Shown here piece by piece: positions 1-8,068 of a DNA stretch of 40,463 nt. The position numbers and the translations under genes were made by a program. Origin of the DNA: Patescibacteria group bacterium (GTDB lineage Bacteria > Patescibacteriota > JACPGU01); assembly GCA_022703645.1 (NCBI GenBank), contig JAKLDG010000001.1:402814-443276 (forward strand), given 5' to 3'. Below the pieces are notes generated by a model, which was not told the DNA's origin, ran no database searches, and was given only the letters and a program-made list of their open reading frames with translations. Each line of letters opens with the position of its first letter. Positions within the stretch are counted from its first letter, which is position 1.

Positions 1-57
1 AGGGATTAAAAATAAGATTCAAAGCACTATCATAAAGATAGCGCAAAAAATAAACCT

Positions 58-645
58 ATGAAGATAAAAAAAATTCCGGTTGGGATACTAGAAACTAATT
101 GCTATATCATTTCAGAAGAAAGTGAATGTTTTGTAATCGACCCAGGAGATGATGTTGAAAAAATTGTTAAAGAGATTGGAATATTAAAAATAAAATACAT
201 TATTTTAACGCACCTTCATTTTGATCATATTATAGCAGTTAGTAAATTAAAGTCAATTAGTGGAGCAAAAGTTCTTTGCCACAAGGAAGACCTTGAGATT
301 CTCGACGAGAATCTTTTACAAAAAAATGATATTGATAAATTTATTAATGAGGGCTCCATATTGGAAATTGAAAATTGTAAATTGAAAATTATTTTTACTC
401 CCGGTCATACTCCCGGCTCTATTTGTCTTTATAATCCTGAACAAAAGGTATTATTTTCCGGCGATTCAATTTTCGCCGGCTCTATCGGTGTAACTCATTT
501 CAAAGGTGGGGATTTTGCTAAAATTAAAATTTCTATTAAAGAAAAACTTTTAACGTTACCTGATGATACGCATGTCTATCCGGGCCATGGACCGGATTTC
601 GAATTGGGCGATTATAAAAAAGAAATCGAAAGTTTACTAAAATAA
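58..645 (+). CDS. MBL-fold metallo-hydrolase (glyoxalase II-like)
   Basis: A 195-residue cytosolic hydrolase of the metallo-beta-lactamase fold, probably acting on a thioester or similar small substrate as in the hydroxyacylglutathione hydrolase-like branch. The dinuclear metal site is complete: THLHFDH at residues 51-57, His117 in PGHTPG, Asp136 in SGDSIF and His177 in YPGHGP. Length is normal for the short bacterial members. No Shine-Dalgarno precedes the ATG; a weak hairpin (CTATC/GATAG, 27-41) sits just upstream. Oddity: residues 101-111 (ILEIENCKLKI) are encoded by an AT-rich element that recurs elsewhere in the window, sitting just before the PGHTPG strand. Substrate unknown; family assignment is firm. 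Confidence 0.9.
   Translation: MKIKKIPVGILETNCYIISEESECFVIDPGDDVEKIVKEIGILKIKYIILTHLHFDHIIAVSKLKSISGAKVLCHKEDLEILDENLLQKNDIDKFINEGSILEIENCKLKIIFTPGHTPGSICLYNPEQKVLFSGDSIFAGSIGVTHFKGGDFAKIKISIKEKLLTLPDDTHVYPGHGPDFELGDYKKEIESLLK
361..393 (+). repeat. AT-rich element, in-frame copy in the MBL hydrolase gene
   Basis: Tandem variants of TTGAAAATTG/TTGTAAATTG. Positions 365-390 are identical over 26 nt to the reverse complement of 35247-35272 in the U32 gene. It is translated as IENCKLKI in both genes. Confidence 0.75.
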
Positions 646-647
646 AA

Positions 648-676
648 ACGGGGGTCACTTTGTGGGTGGCCCCCGT
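648..676 (-). terminator. Intrinsic terminator between convergent genes
   Basis: An 11-bp stem (648-658 with 666-676, one G-U pair). On the minus strand it is followed by TTTTTATT, so it mainly ends the protease gene. On the plus strand the T-tract is poor, but it lies directly after the MBL stop. Confidence 0.8.
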
Positions 677-693
677 ATGTAACAAAAGAAAAT

Positions 694-1497
694 TTACCGC
701 CGTACGTCAATCGAGCAGGAAAATGCATCCAGGTCTGCTTTTTGCAGAACCCGTTTTACTTCACCGAGCTCTGTTGCGCGATACATCACGAGCTTGCCGG
801 GATTTGACGGTTGACCATCATTCAGGTGATCGTTAATCCCGAGTGAATGACCAAGTTCGTGGAGGACAACCGAATCGAAATCGAAAAGCTGAGAGTTGGG
901 AGCTTCAGAGCCTGTAAAAAACTTGCATTCCGAATTCATCACAACGACCGATTTCCATCCTATCCCTGTTTCCGTATGTGCAGCGCCGCTTTGAGCAGTG
1001 CCCATTACATATGAGCCATCTTGCCGCAGATCTATCGGATGCCAAGCCACCAGCACAGCGTTGTCTTCCTGAAGATCATTTAGTGTATCGCCGCCGGTAG
1101 CCCATCCTCCGAAAACAAATACCTCGATACCCAGAGATCTATTCCATTCTTCGATGGCCCACTTCACAGCTTCGTCATATTGACGCGGGACATTGCCATG
1201 AATATAAACTTTGAGCAGTTTTCCGCTCGCGCAGTGAAGCTTTCCGTCACCTTCCTTGACCAGATATGAGATTTTTGCCCGCTCTGTCCATATCTGCTCC
1301 ACCCATACGTTTTTCAACGACCAAGTGTTTAACACCATGGCCAGAAACCAGAAGGTGATAAAAAAGAGATTTTTCCGCGACCGCTCTTTGCGGTAGTCTT
1401 TCGTACAGTCAAGAAGAATCAGAAAATACAGGAACGCCAACGCGATCATAAAGCCCATATATGGGCTATGCATAAATGTATCAAAGATCGCTTTCAT
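694..1497 (-). CDS. Membrane-anchored metzincin-like zinc metalloprotease
   Basis: Predicted zinc endopeptidase fixed to the cell membrane. Two hydrophobic segments (about residues 15-31 and 44-58) precede an extracytoplasmic domain with HELGHSLGIND, which is the HExxHxxGxxH/D zinc motif of matrixin-like metzincins, followed by VMY as a candidate Met-turn about 14 residues later. I chose the second ATG (1497): GAGGG at 1505-1509 is 7 nt from it but only 1 nt from the upstream ATG at 1503. It is a single-gene unit with its own consensus promoter and terminator, divergent from hisS. Codon use is visibly GC-richer than its neighbours, as in other accessory genes here. The metal motif supports a protease; the target, such as surface protein processing, is unknown. 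Confidence 0.8.
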   Translation of the reverse strand: MKAIFDTFMHSPYMGFMIALAFLYFLILLDCTKDYRKERSRKNLFFITFWFLAMVLNTWSLKNVWVEQIWTERAKISYLVKEGDGKLHCASGKLLKVYIHGNVPRQYDEAVKWAIEEWNRSLGIEVFVFGGWATGGDTLNDLQEDNAVLVAWHPIDLRQDGSYVMGTAQSGAAHTETGIGWKSVVVMNSECKFFTGSEAPNSQLFDFDSVVLHELGHSLGINDHLNDGQPSNPGKLVMYRATELGEVKRVLQKADLDAFSCSIDVRR

Positions 1498-1548
1498 CTT
1501 CATGCCCTCGCTTTCGTATTCTTTTGTTAAGGTAAGGAATATTTACTT

Positions 1549-1577
1549 ATTATACTATTTTATTATTTTTAAGTCAA
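1549..1577 (-). promoter_or_regulatory. Promoter of the metalloprotease gene
   Basis: On the minus strand, TTGACT (1572-1577), 17 bp, then TATAAT (1549-1554). Near-perfect sigma70-type consensus. Confidence 0.8.
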
Positions 1578-1633
1578 TATTTTTTAAAAAATACAAAAAA
1601 ATATTTTGGCTTTGTGTAGATAAATAATTGCTG

Positions 1634-1661
1634 TTGATTTTCTGGAAAAGGGGAGTATAAT
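1634..1661 (+). promoter_or_regulatory. Promoter of hisS
   Basis: TTGATT (1634-1639), 16 bp, TATAAT (1656-1661). Predicted leader of about 43 nt before the hisS ATG. Confidence 0.65.
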
Positions 1662-1710
1662 GAACCCGTCTCATATATTAAATTTATATTAAATTAACAA
1701 GAAAAAATTT

Positions 1711-3081
1711 ATGCCTAAAATTCAGACAATCAATAGATTAAAAGGCTTTCGGGACATTCTGCCCGAAGACTGGTATTACTGGCAATTTGCAATTAGCACT
1801 ATGGAAGAACTGACTCTTTCAGCCGGTTTTGAAAGAATGGAAATCCCCACATTGGAAAAGGCTGATCTTTATATGCGAAGCGTGGGAGAAGAAACCGACA
1901 TAGTAGGAAAAGAAATGTATATTTTTGATGCCTCAAAAATGGGAGGGGGAAAAGATAAGAAAAAAGACAAAAGCGAAAGTTTGGTAGCGCTGCGACCAGA
2001 ATTTACCGCTGGTATGGTACGCGCCTTCATTGAAAATGGTATGCAGACTTGGCCAAAACCAATTACGCTCTATACGCTCGGCAGATGCTACCGACATGAA
2101 AACCCTCAATCAGGAAGATATAGAGAATTATCACAATTCAATGTTGAAACTTTTGGCGAAGCAGACCCGGCAATTGATGCGAATGTTATTGCTTTGGTTT
2201 GGGACATTTTCCGAAAATTAAAAATTCCCGACATCGAAATTCACATTAATTCAATCGGATGTAATGAATGCCGCCCAAAAATCAAAAAATTATTAACTGA
2301 CCATTTTAAGAAAAAACAAACTAAGCTCTGTGAAGACTGTAAAAAAAGATTGAAAAAAAACCCATTACGAATTCTCGACTGTAAAAATGAGAAATGCCAG
2401 CCGATCATCGCAGGAACCCCAGTAGCAGTTGATTATATTTGTGAAGATTGCAAAAAGCATTTTATGTCAGTCCTTGAATACTTGGACGAAGCAGGTGTCC
2501 CGTACAATTTGTCACCAAACTTAGTGAGAGGGCTTGATTATTATAACCGAACAGTTTTTGAAGTTACCACAGAAGAATCAAAACGTCAAAATTCACTTGC
2601 CGGCGGTGGAAGATACGACTATCTGATTGAATCGATGGGAGGAGAGAGTACTCCTGCTTTTGGTTTTGGTATAGGAATCGACCGCGTTGTAGATTATCTA
2701 CAAAATAATTCTGTCAAAATTCCAAAATCTAATTCCAAAGTCAATATTTTTATGATTCAGCTTGGCGATGAAGCAAAGAAAGTTGCGATAAAAAGAACTC
2801 GAGAACTGCGAGAACTTGGTTTATCGACGGGTATGGCGATTGGAAAAGATACGATAAAAGCGCAATTGAAGGCCGCCGATAAAGTAAATGCTCTTTTTTC
2901 AATAATGATAGGGCAAAGAGAAGCGGTAACCAATACTGCAATAATCCGCGATATGCGCGACGGCGTGCAGGAAACAGTTGAACTTGAAGATCTGAATAAG
3001 AGAATATATACTATGGTTGAAGAGAGAATAAAAGAAGAAGAGGAGTACGGGAAGCGATCAAAATTAAAAAATCTTAAATAA
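1711..3081 (+). CDS. hisS: Histidyl-tRNA synthetase
   Basis: Charges tRNA-His with histidine in the cytosol. A class II synthetase of 456 residues, slightly longer than many bacterial forms. Class II motif 2 is seen as YRHENPQSGRYRE near residue 125, the HisRS signature RGLDYYNRTVFEV at 273-285, and GGGRYDYL near 298. A Cys-rich stretch around residues 184-250 contains four CxxC-type pairs, an insertion that could bind zinc. The C-terminal third is the anticodon-binding domain. No Shine-Dalgarno is seen before the ATG. The run near residue 335 (KIPKSNSKV) is encoded by AT-rich sequence that may be a short copy of the spacer repeats. Identification is secure. Confidence 0.97.
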   Translation: MPKIQTINRLKGFRDILPEDWYYWQFAISTMEELTLSAGFERMEIPTLEKADLYMRSVGEETDIVGKEMYIFDASKMGGGKDKKKDKSESLVALRPEFTAGMVRAFIENGMQTWPKPITLYTLGRCYRHENPQSGRYRELSQFNVETFGEADPAIDANVIALVWDIFRKLKIPDIEIHINSIGCNECRPKIKKLLTDHFKKKQTKLCEDCKKRLKKNPLRILDCKNEKCQPIIAGTPVAVDYICEDCKKHFMSVLEYLDEAGVPYNLSPNLVRGLDYYNRTVFEVTTEESKRQNSLAGGGRYDYLIESMGGESTPAFGFGIGIDRVVDYLQNNSVKIPKSNSKVNIFMIQLGDEAKKVAIKRTRELRELGLSTGMAIGKDTIKAQLKAADKVNALFSIMIGQREAVTNTAIIRDMRDGVQETVELEDLNKRIYTMVEERIKEEEEYGKRSKLKNLK

Positions 3082-3107
3082 TGTTTTCATATCATATGGC
3101 ATTAATT

Positions 3108-3188
3108 GCAAAAAATGCCAAATGTCCAATAACCAATTCCCAATTGGATATTGATTGAGTATTAAGTATTGGATATTAAGTATTCAAC
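3108..3188. repeat. AT-rich spacer element between hisS and the cyclophilin gene
   Basis: A CCAAT/ATATTGG-rich block containing a hairpin (CAATAACCAATT with AATTGGATATTG). Positions 3114-3142, reverse-complemented, match 32310-32338 inside tgt with 3 mismatches in 29. The flanking TCCAATA-type units follow in the same order in both places. Confidence 0.7.
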
Positions 3189-3230
3189 TTCAAAAATAAC
3201 TGATAATTAATTTTAAGGAGAACAACAAAA

Positions 3231-4169
3231 ATGGGAAAAAAGTCCAGGATGAAGATTGTTAATCGAGAACTCAAAATCCAAAATGCGCAAACAAAAAAAG
3301 TTAAAAGAAAAAAGATTTTAAAAATTTCACTTATTTCAATTGCGATTCTAGCGGTTTTGGGAGCTGGTTCATTTGCAAGCTGGAAATACCATTTTAAGAA
3401 AGTATGGGAAGATAAAAAAGCAGCAACACAAGTTTCAAACCAAGTAGCCGTGCTCGAAACCGATAAAGGTATTGTCCGCATAGAGCTAATGAAAGACGCA
3501 GCCCCAAAAACAGTGGAAAATTTCGTAGCACTGGTTAATAAAGGATATTACGACGGGGTAAAATTTCACAGAGTTATAAAAGACTTTATGATTCAGACTG
3601 GCGATCCATTATCAAAAGATGATACAAAAATCGCGCAATGGGGAACAGGTGGAGAGTCAGCAGCCGGTGGAAAATTTGACGATGAAATAAATCCTTGGGT
3701 TCTTGATGTGACCCCAGAGACAATCAAACAATATCAGGATGCTGGTTACAAATATGATAAAAATCTTGCTTCTTTGAAAAACGAACCGGGAATGGTTGCA
3801 ATGGCAAATTCCGGACCAAATACGAACGGTAGCCAATTTTTCATTATTACAGAAAAAGCCCAGCCACAACTTGATGGGAAACACACAGTTTTCGGCAAAG
3901 TGGTTGAAGGTATGGATATCGTAAAACAAATCGCAGCTGCTGAAACTGACTCAACAAATAACCGGCCGAAACAGGCGATCTCTATCAAGAAAGCTTACAT
4001 CGTAAATGGAACTGACTCAGCGAAACCAGCTACCGCACCACAAACTAATACAGCTACACCATCAGTAAGCGCAACTACTGAAAGCGGCGCACCGGCAAAT
4101 GTAACTGCGGTTGACGCAAATGGAAACACAGTCGACGTTGGAAATATAGACTGGGTTCCAGTAAAATAG
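3231..4169 (+). CDS. Membrane-anchored cyclophilin-type peptidyl-prolyl isomerase
   Basis: Predicted to isomerise X-Pro bonds in exported proteins. Residues 1-30 are very basic, followed by one hydrophobic segment (about 32-47), which fixes the enzyme outside the membrane. The cyclophilin core shows FHRVIKDFMIQTGDP, MANSGPNTNGSQFFI and LDGKHTVFGKVVEG, so the catalytic Arg, the Gln/Phe pocket and the His are kept. Between core strands is an insertion of about 35 residues (DDEINP to GMVAMAN). The last 60 residues are Thr/Ala/Pro-rich and unstructured-looking. AAGGAG at 3215-3220 supports this start. With the next gene it may form a small envelope unit. Confidence 0.93.
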   Translation: MGKKSRMKIVNRELKIQNAQTKKVKRKKILKISLISIAILAVLGAGSFASWKYHFKKVWEDKKAATQVSNQVAVLETDKGIVRIELMKDAAPKTVENFVALVNKGYYDGVKFHRVIKDFMIQTGDPLSKDDTKIAQWGTGGESAAGGKFDDEINPWVLDVTPETIKQYQDAGYKYDKNLASLKNEPGMVAMANSGPNTNGSQFFIITEKAQPQLDGKHTVFGKVVEGMDIVKQIAAAETDSTNNRPKQAISIKKAYIVNGTDSAKPATAPQTNTATPSVSATTESGAPANVTAVDANGNTVDVGNIDWVPVK

Positions 4170-4232
4170 TTATCATCCTCGAGCACTGATGTACTCGAAA
4201 GTTGTTCAAGGATCTATCACAACAAAATATAT

Positions 4233-4823
4233 ATGGCAAGAAATCAAAAAAACAAAAAATCAAAAGAAGATATCGGGCTAATATCTTCCTCAAAACCAAC
4301 TAACCAGCCAAAAAAAAGGTCTTTTTGGAAAATAATCATTGGGTTGATTGCTTTATTAGTTCTATTGGCAATCGCGGTTAAATTTGGATCTGTAGAATAT
4401 TTAACAAATGTAGTAAAAAATAATCCGATAGAAGAAACTGAAGTCGAGAATATTTCGGTAGCAGAAGATTCCCAAATTGGCGTTGCGACAAAAATACTTG
4501 GTATAAAATTGAACGAAAAAGTAGGCGATAAAGGAATAGTTGAGGTTGATGGTAATAGCTTTCCTTCATCAGCTTCCGAGATAAATGCGTCTGTTTTTAT
4601 TGACGGTGCGAAAAGTGGAACCAAGATTGCCGTGGTACTGCAACAGAAAGGAAGCGATTCAAGGATCGGCCCAATAATCAAGGATATTTCACTGGAAGGA
4701 ACGGTAGCGTATAATTTTGCTTTTCAGCAGCCCCTTGGTGGTTGGCCAGTAGGGGATTATTCCGTTCAAGCGGAAATAACCACTGGCGAAACGGGAGAAG
4801 TTGAATTTTCGATTACAAAATAA
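4233..4823 (+). CDS. Single-pass membrane protein with extracytoplasmic beta domain, unknown function
   Basis: I do not recognise a named family. The 196-residue protein has a Lys-rich cytoplasmic tail (1-30), one transmembrane helix (about 32-49), and a region after residue 80 with alternating hydrophobic residues and a GGWPVGDYSVQ turn, suggesting an Ig-like or beta-sandwich domain outside the cell. It follows the anchored isomerase by 63 nt and ends at a strong terminator, so the two are probably co-transcribed. No Shine-Dalgarno is visible. A role in the cell envelope is inference from topology only. Confidence 0.75.
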   Translation: MARNQKNKKSKEDIGLISSSKPTNQPKKRSFWKIIIGLIALLVLLAIAVKFGSVEYLTNVVKNNPIEETEVENISVAEDSQIGVATKILGIKLNEKVGDKGIVEVDGNSFPSSASEINASVFIDGAKSGTKIAVVLQQKGSDSRIGPIIKDISLEGTVAYNFAFQQPLGGWPVGDYSVQAEITTGETGEVEFSITK

Positions 4824-4832
4824 AAATTTATA

Positions 4833-4867
4833 AAAAAACTGTTCTGAAATTTAAGAACGGTTTTTTT
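4833..4867 (+). terminator. Intrinsic terminator
   Basis: AAACTGTTCT pairs with AGAACGGTTT (one G-U) and is followed by seven T. Ends the cyclophilin and membrane protein unit. Confidence 0.85.
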
Positions 4868-4891
4868 ATTTTCTAAAAGAAATAATTAAGG

Positions 4892-4907
4892 TATAATATA
4901 AATAATG
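4892..4907 (+). promoter_or_regulatory. -10 element immediately before the cca start (leaderless)
   Basis: TATAAT at 4892-4897 places the transcription start at about 4904, essentially on the ATG at 4905. The -35 is poor. There is no room for a Shine-Dalgarno. Confidence 0.6.
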
Positions 4908-6302
4908 ACAAAACTCGAAACAAATGCGGTAAAAATAGTTAAACATCTCGAAAGCGCTGGTTACATCGCTCTATTTGCTGGTGGCTATGTTCGCGATAAG
5001 ATTTTAAAACGCGCTACCAAAGATATTGATATTGCCACAAATGCAAAGCCGGAAGAGATAAAAAAAGTTTTAACCAAAAACAAAATCAAGTTTATTGAGA
5101 TAGGGGAAGCTTTTGGTGTTATCGCAGCTGTTGTTCCAAAAACAAAAAAAGAGAGCTATATATATGAGATTGCCACATTTCGTCAAGATTTTGGTTCTAT
5201 AGATAGCCGACATCCCAAAAAAATTAAATTAATTAACGATCCAAAGGAAGATGCGGTACGTCGGGACTTCACGATTAACGGTTTGTTTTTAAAGGATGGT
5301 AAGGTTATAGACTATGTAAATGGCTTGGCAGATATTAAAGCGAAGGTGATCCGTTTTATTGGAAACCCCAACGAACGTATCCGCGAAGATGCCCTTCGAA
5401 TGCTTCGCGCAATAAGGTTCGCCTCAACTCTCAATTTCGATATTGAAAAAAATTCATATGATGCAATTGTAAAAAATAAGGAATTGATAAAAAAAGTTTC
5501 AGCAGAGAGGGTACGTGAAGAACTTACGAAGATTTTAACTTCCGATAATAAAAGAAGGGGATTCGAACAACTCGAAAAAACGGGACTTCTTAATTTGATT
5601 ATTCCTGAATTGTCGAATGCGAAGCTAACCCCTCAACCAAAGAATTACCACTACGAAGGAAATGTTTGGAATCATATTTTATTGGGGCTAGAAAAATCAA
5701 GGACCAACGATCCAATTATCAACTGGGCGATATTACTGCATGATGTTGGCAAAGCTTTCACACTAATGATGCCGTCAAAAGGATCAGGGGACAGGATTCG
5801 TTTCAATGGACATGATAGTGAGGGCGCAAAGATTGCGGAAAGAATTTTGCGTAGATTGAAATTTGGAAACGATGAAATTAATACGATAACTTGGATGATA
5901 AAATTTCACATGTTGTTTTCCAATTTATTTAAAATGCGCGAAGCACGCCGCATCATGTACCTGGCCGATCCAAGATTTCCAAAGTTACTTGAGCTTTTTT
6001 GGGTAGATGCTAATAGCTCTGTACGGTCAACTCCATCCGGACGAGTTTTGCCTCCGGAGCTTTCTGCGTATAATCGCGGAAAAAAATTTCTCGAAGCGGA
6101 AAATAACAAACCTCGCCTTCCAAAACCATTAATCCGTGGAGATGTCGTGATGAAAATCATGGGAATCACGCATGGTAATAAGATAGTTGGTGAGATATTG
6201 TCAAAAGTTTATGACGCACAATTAGAGAAAAGAGTTAAAACTAAGTCTGAAGCCAAAAAATTAGCAGAGAAATTATTGAAACGGCATCCTAAAATACGCT
6301 AA
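4905..6302 (+). CDS. cca: CCA tRNA nucleotidyltransferase (poly(A) polymerase family, HD domain)
   Basis: Adds or repairs the CCA end of tRNAs. The class II nucleotidyltransferase head is clear: GGYVRDKILKR with the DIDIAT metal carboxylates at residues 26-45, then RRDFTINGL and the REDALRMLRAIRFA signature. Around residue 277 is LLHDVGKA of an HD phosphohydrolase domain, as in the long bacterial CCA enzymes with phosphatase/phosphodiesterase activity. 465 residues is normal for that type. Whether it adds CCA alone or acts as a poly(A) polymerase cannot be settled here, but no second family member is visible. It is transcribed as a single gene between two terminators, apparently as a leaderless mRNA. 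Confidence 0.93.
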   Translation: MTKLETNAVKIVKHLESAGYIALFAGGYVRDKILKRATKDIDIATNAKPEEIKKVLTKNKIKFIEIGEAFGVIAAVVPKTKKESYIYEIATFRQDFGSIDSRHPKKIKLINDPKEDAVRRDFTINGLFLKDGKVIDYVNGLADIKAKVIRFIGNPNERIREDALRMLRAIRFASTLNFDIEKNSYDAIVKNKELIKKVSAERVREELTKILTSDNKRRGFEQLEKTGLLNLIIPELSNAKLTPQPKNYHYEGNVWNHILLGLEKSRTNDPIINWAILLHDVGKAFTLMMPSKGSGDRIRFNGHDSEGAKIAERILRRLKFGNDEINTITWMIKFHMLFSNLFKMREARRIMYLADPRFPKLLELFWVDANSSVRSTPSGRVLPPELSAYNRGKKFLEAENNKPRLPKPLIRGDVVMKIMGITHGNKIVGEILSKVYDAQLEKRVKTKSEAKKLAEKLLKRHPKIR

Positions 6303-6361
6303 TCTTATTATGAATGTATTGTTCAAACATGTTTTAAACTTTTTTAAAATGAGTGTATCTT

Positions 6362-6395
6362 AACCCCGAAAATTTAATAATTTTCGGGGTTCTTT
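6362..6395 (+). terminator. Intrinsic terminator of cca
   Basis: A perfect 13-bp stem (6362-6374 with 6379-6391), loop TAAT, then TTCTTT. Confidence 0.9.
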
Positions 6396-6469
6396 AATTA
6401 AATAAATCCTATTGAAGAAAAAATAATATAGAGTAAACTAAATATGACAAGTAATAATTAAAAGAAAAA

Positions 6470-7009
6470 ATGAGTATTATAAAAAACAAGGAACAACGTG
6501 TTGCGGTATTCGTTGATATCCAAAATATGTACTATACTGCGCGTCATCTTTACCAATCAAAAGTAAATTTTGGCGCAATTCTCAAAGAAGCTGTGGGCGA
6601 ACGCAAATTGATCCGTGCTATTGCATATGCTGTAAAAGCATCAATGCCAGAAGAAGGTTCTTTTTTTGATGCATTGGGGAAAAGTGGATTTGAAGTAAAA
6701 ACGAAAGATCTCCAGATTTTTGGAGATGGTACAAAAAAAGCCGATTGGGATGTGGGTCTGGCTATGGATGTTATAAAAATGGCTCCAAATATTGACGTGG
6801 TCATTTTGGTCAGTGGAGATGGTGATTATATTCCATTGGTAGAATATCTACAAAATCATGGCAAGATCGTTGAAGTTGTTGCATTTGGCAGAAGTTCAAG
6901 CCAGAATTTAATTAACCGTGCTGATGATTTTCTAGACTTGGAAGCAATTTCAAGAAAGATATTATTGAAATTTAAAGAAGCACGCCCGGGCAATAATTTA
7001 AGGAGATAA
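6470..7009 (+). CDS. NYN-domain (LabA/DUF88-type) PIN-like protein
   Basis: A 179-residue protein of the NYN family, PIN-like folds thought to cleave RNA. The acidic metal-binding residues are present: DIQN at 16-19, DWDVGLAMD near 88-96 and SGDGDYIPL near 115-123. In LabA/DUF88 relatives these form the active site. The protein carries no additional domain. A start without Shine-Dalgarno and a single-gene setting give no hint of a partner. The stop codon lies inside the loop of a GC-rich hairpin (6986-7017). RNase activity is inference from the family. Confidence 0.88.
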   Translation: MSIIKNKEQRVAVFVDIQNMYYTARHLYQSKVNFGAILKEAVGERKLIRAIAYAVKASMPEEGSFFDALGKSGFEVKTKDLQIFGDGTKKADWDVGLAMDVIKMAPNIDVVILVSGDGDYIPLVEYLQNHGKIVEVVAFGRSSSQNLINRADDFLDLEAISRKILLKFKEARPGNNLRR

Positions 7010-7017
7010 TTGCCCGG
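6986..7017 (+). terminator. Hairpin overlapping the stop codon of the NYN gene
   Basis: CCGGGCAAT (6986-6994) pairs with ATTGCCCGG (7009-7017); the TAA stop is at the loop/stem edge. No T-tract follows, so it may be an mRNA 3' stabiliser rather than a true terminator. Confidence 0.5.
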
Positions 7018-7020
7018 AAA

Positions 7021-7112
7021 TCCTAATATCTAAATTATAAGTCCTAAATATTATTTGAGAATTTGAAATTTGATATTATTTAGAAATTAGAGCTTAGGAT
7101 TTAGAAATTTAC
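7021..7112. repeat. AT-rich hairpin spacer before the nuclease gene
   Basis: AAATCCTAA at the left and TTAGGATTT at the right face each other around AT-rich arms. The right part (7079-7111) shares TTAGAAATTAG-GCTTAG-ATTTA with 21200-21223 in the rplU-secE spacer. Confidence 0.6.
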
Positions 7113-7186
7113 ATTGTTAATTATAGAATCTTCATTTAAGTACCAATATTTTAAGATAAAGACAAAACAATAAGAATATAACAAAA

Positions 7187-8023
7187 ATGCTTCAACACAT
7201 AAGCCATCATAAGCATGGGATAAAGCAGACGGTATTTGCTTTTATGTTTCTCACTATAGTGGGTGCTGTTTTATTTATCGGAACAGGTAATAACTTTGTT
7301 TCTCAAGCTGCTGAACCGGCTCCGCAAGCTAGTTTCCAAGTGGGAACAGCCTATGACTTGCCAAGCTTTAAAGCCAAATCAGATAGTACTACAAACTCGG
7401 ATGCAAAGGTAAATAAGGATAAAAAATATACTTTATCTCGTCCAAAAAACTTACCTACCTATTTGATCAAAAATGTTGTAGATGGGAACATTGTGATGTT
7501 AGAAAACAATCAAAGAGTAAGGCTTGCCGGAATCAAAGCGCCAGAAAAAGACGAGGAGTGGGGGATGGAAGCCGCTGATTATTTGAAAAATATCGTGGAA
7601 GGTAAACAGATATATCTTCAATTAGATAATAAAAATCCCGAAGACAGTTTTGGCAGATTGCGGGCGATTATTTACCTAGATAATAAAAATATTAATACGG
7701 AAATATTAAGAGCAGGACTCGCACATATTTATATATCAACTCCGTCAATGATCAGCACGGGCGACTGGACGATCTATGAAAAAGAAGCGCAAGAAAGCAG
7801 AAAAGGCCTTTGGAGTAATAAAAAAATAGAAAATAATAATAGTATTTCAATTACCGAAAGACTTAAAGAATATCTTTTCCCAAGTATGGCAAAAAAAGCA
7901 CCCGCTTCATCCGCATCGTCTTCATATGATGCTTTTTTGAAAAGCATGCCAACGGATGGAAATACTAACACTGAAAATAAAGAGAATTCCACAACAGCAG
8001 AAAAAACGCTACCCACTCTATAA
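7187..8023 (+). CDS. Exported staphylococcal-type (SNase/thermonuclease) nuclease
   Basis: Predicted calcium-dependent nuclease acting outside the cytoplasm. A signal or anchor helix spans about residues 17-37, followed by an AEPAP linker and the SNase domain from about residue 88 to 207. Key family features are seen: VVDGNIVMLENNQRVRLAGI with the first active Arg, a Glu-containing APEKDEEWG segment, and DSFGRLRA with the second active Arg. The C-terminal 70 residues are Ser/Thr/Asn/Glu-rich. In host-dependent CPR bacteria such enzymes are plausible suppliers of nucleotides from external DNA or RNA, but that role is inference. Confidence 0.9.
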   Translation: MLQHISHHKHGIKQTVFAFMFLTIVGAVLFIGTGNNFVSQAAEPAPQASFQVGTAYDLPSFKAKSDSTTNSDAKVNKDKKYTLSRPKNLPTYLIKNVVDGNIVMLENNQRVRLAGIKAPEKDEEWGMEAADYLKNIVEGKQIYLQLDNKNPEDSFGRLRAIIYLDNKNINTEILRAGLAHIYISTPSMISTGDWTIYEKEAQESRKGLWSNKKIENNNSISITERLKEYLFPSMAKKAPASSASSSYDAFLKSMPTDGNTNTENKENSTTAEKTLPTL

Positions 8024-8068
8024 AAATCATAGGTTCAATATTACTTCGAAATATATTAAAATAAATAA

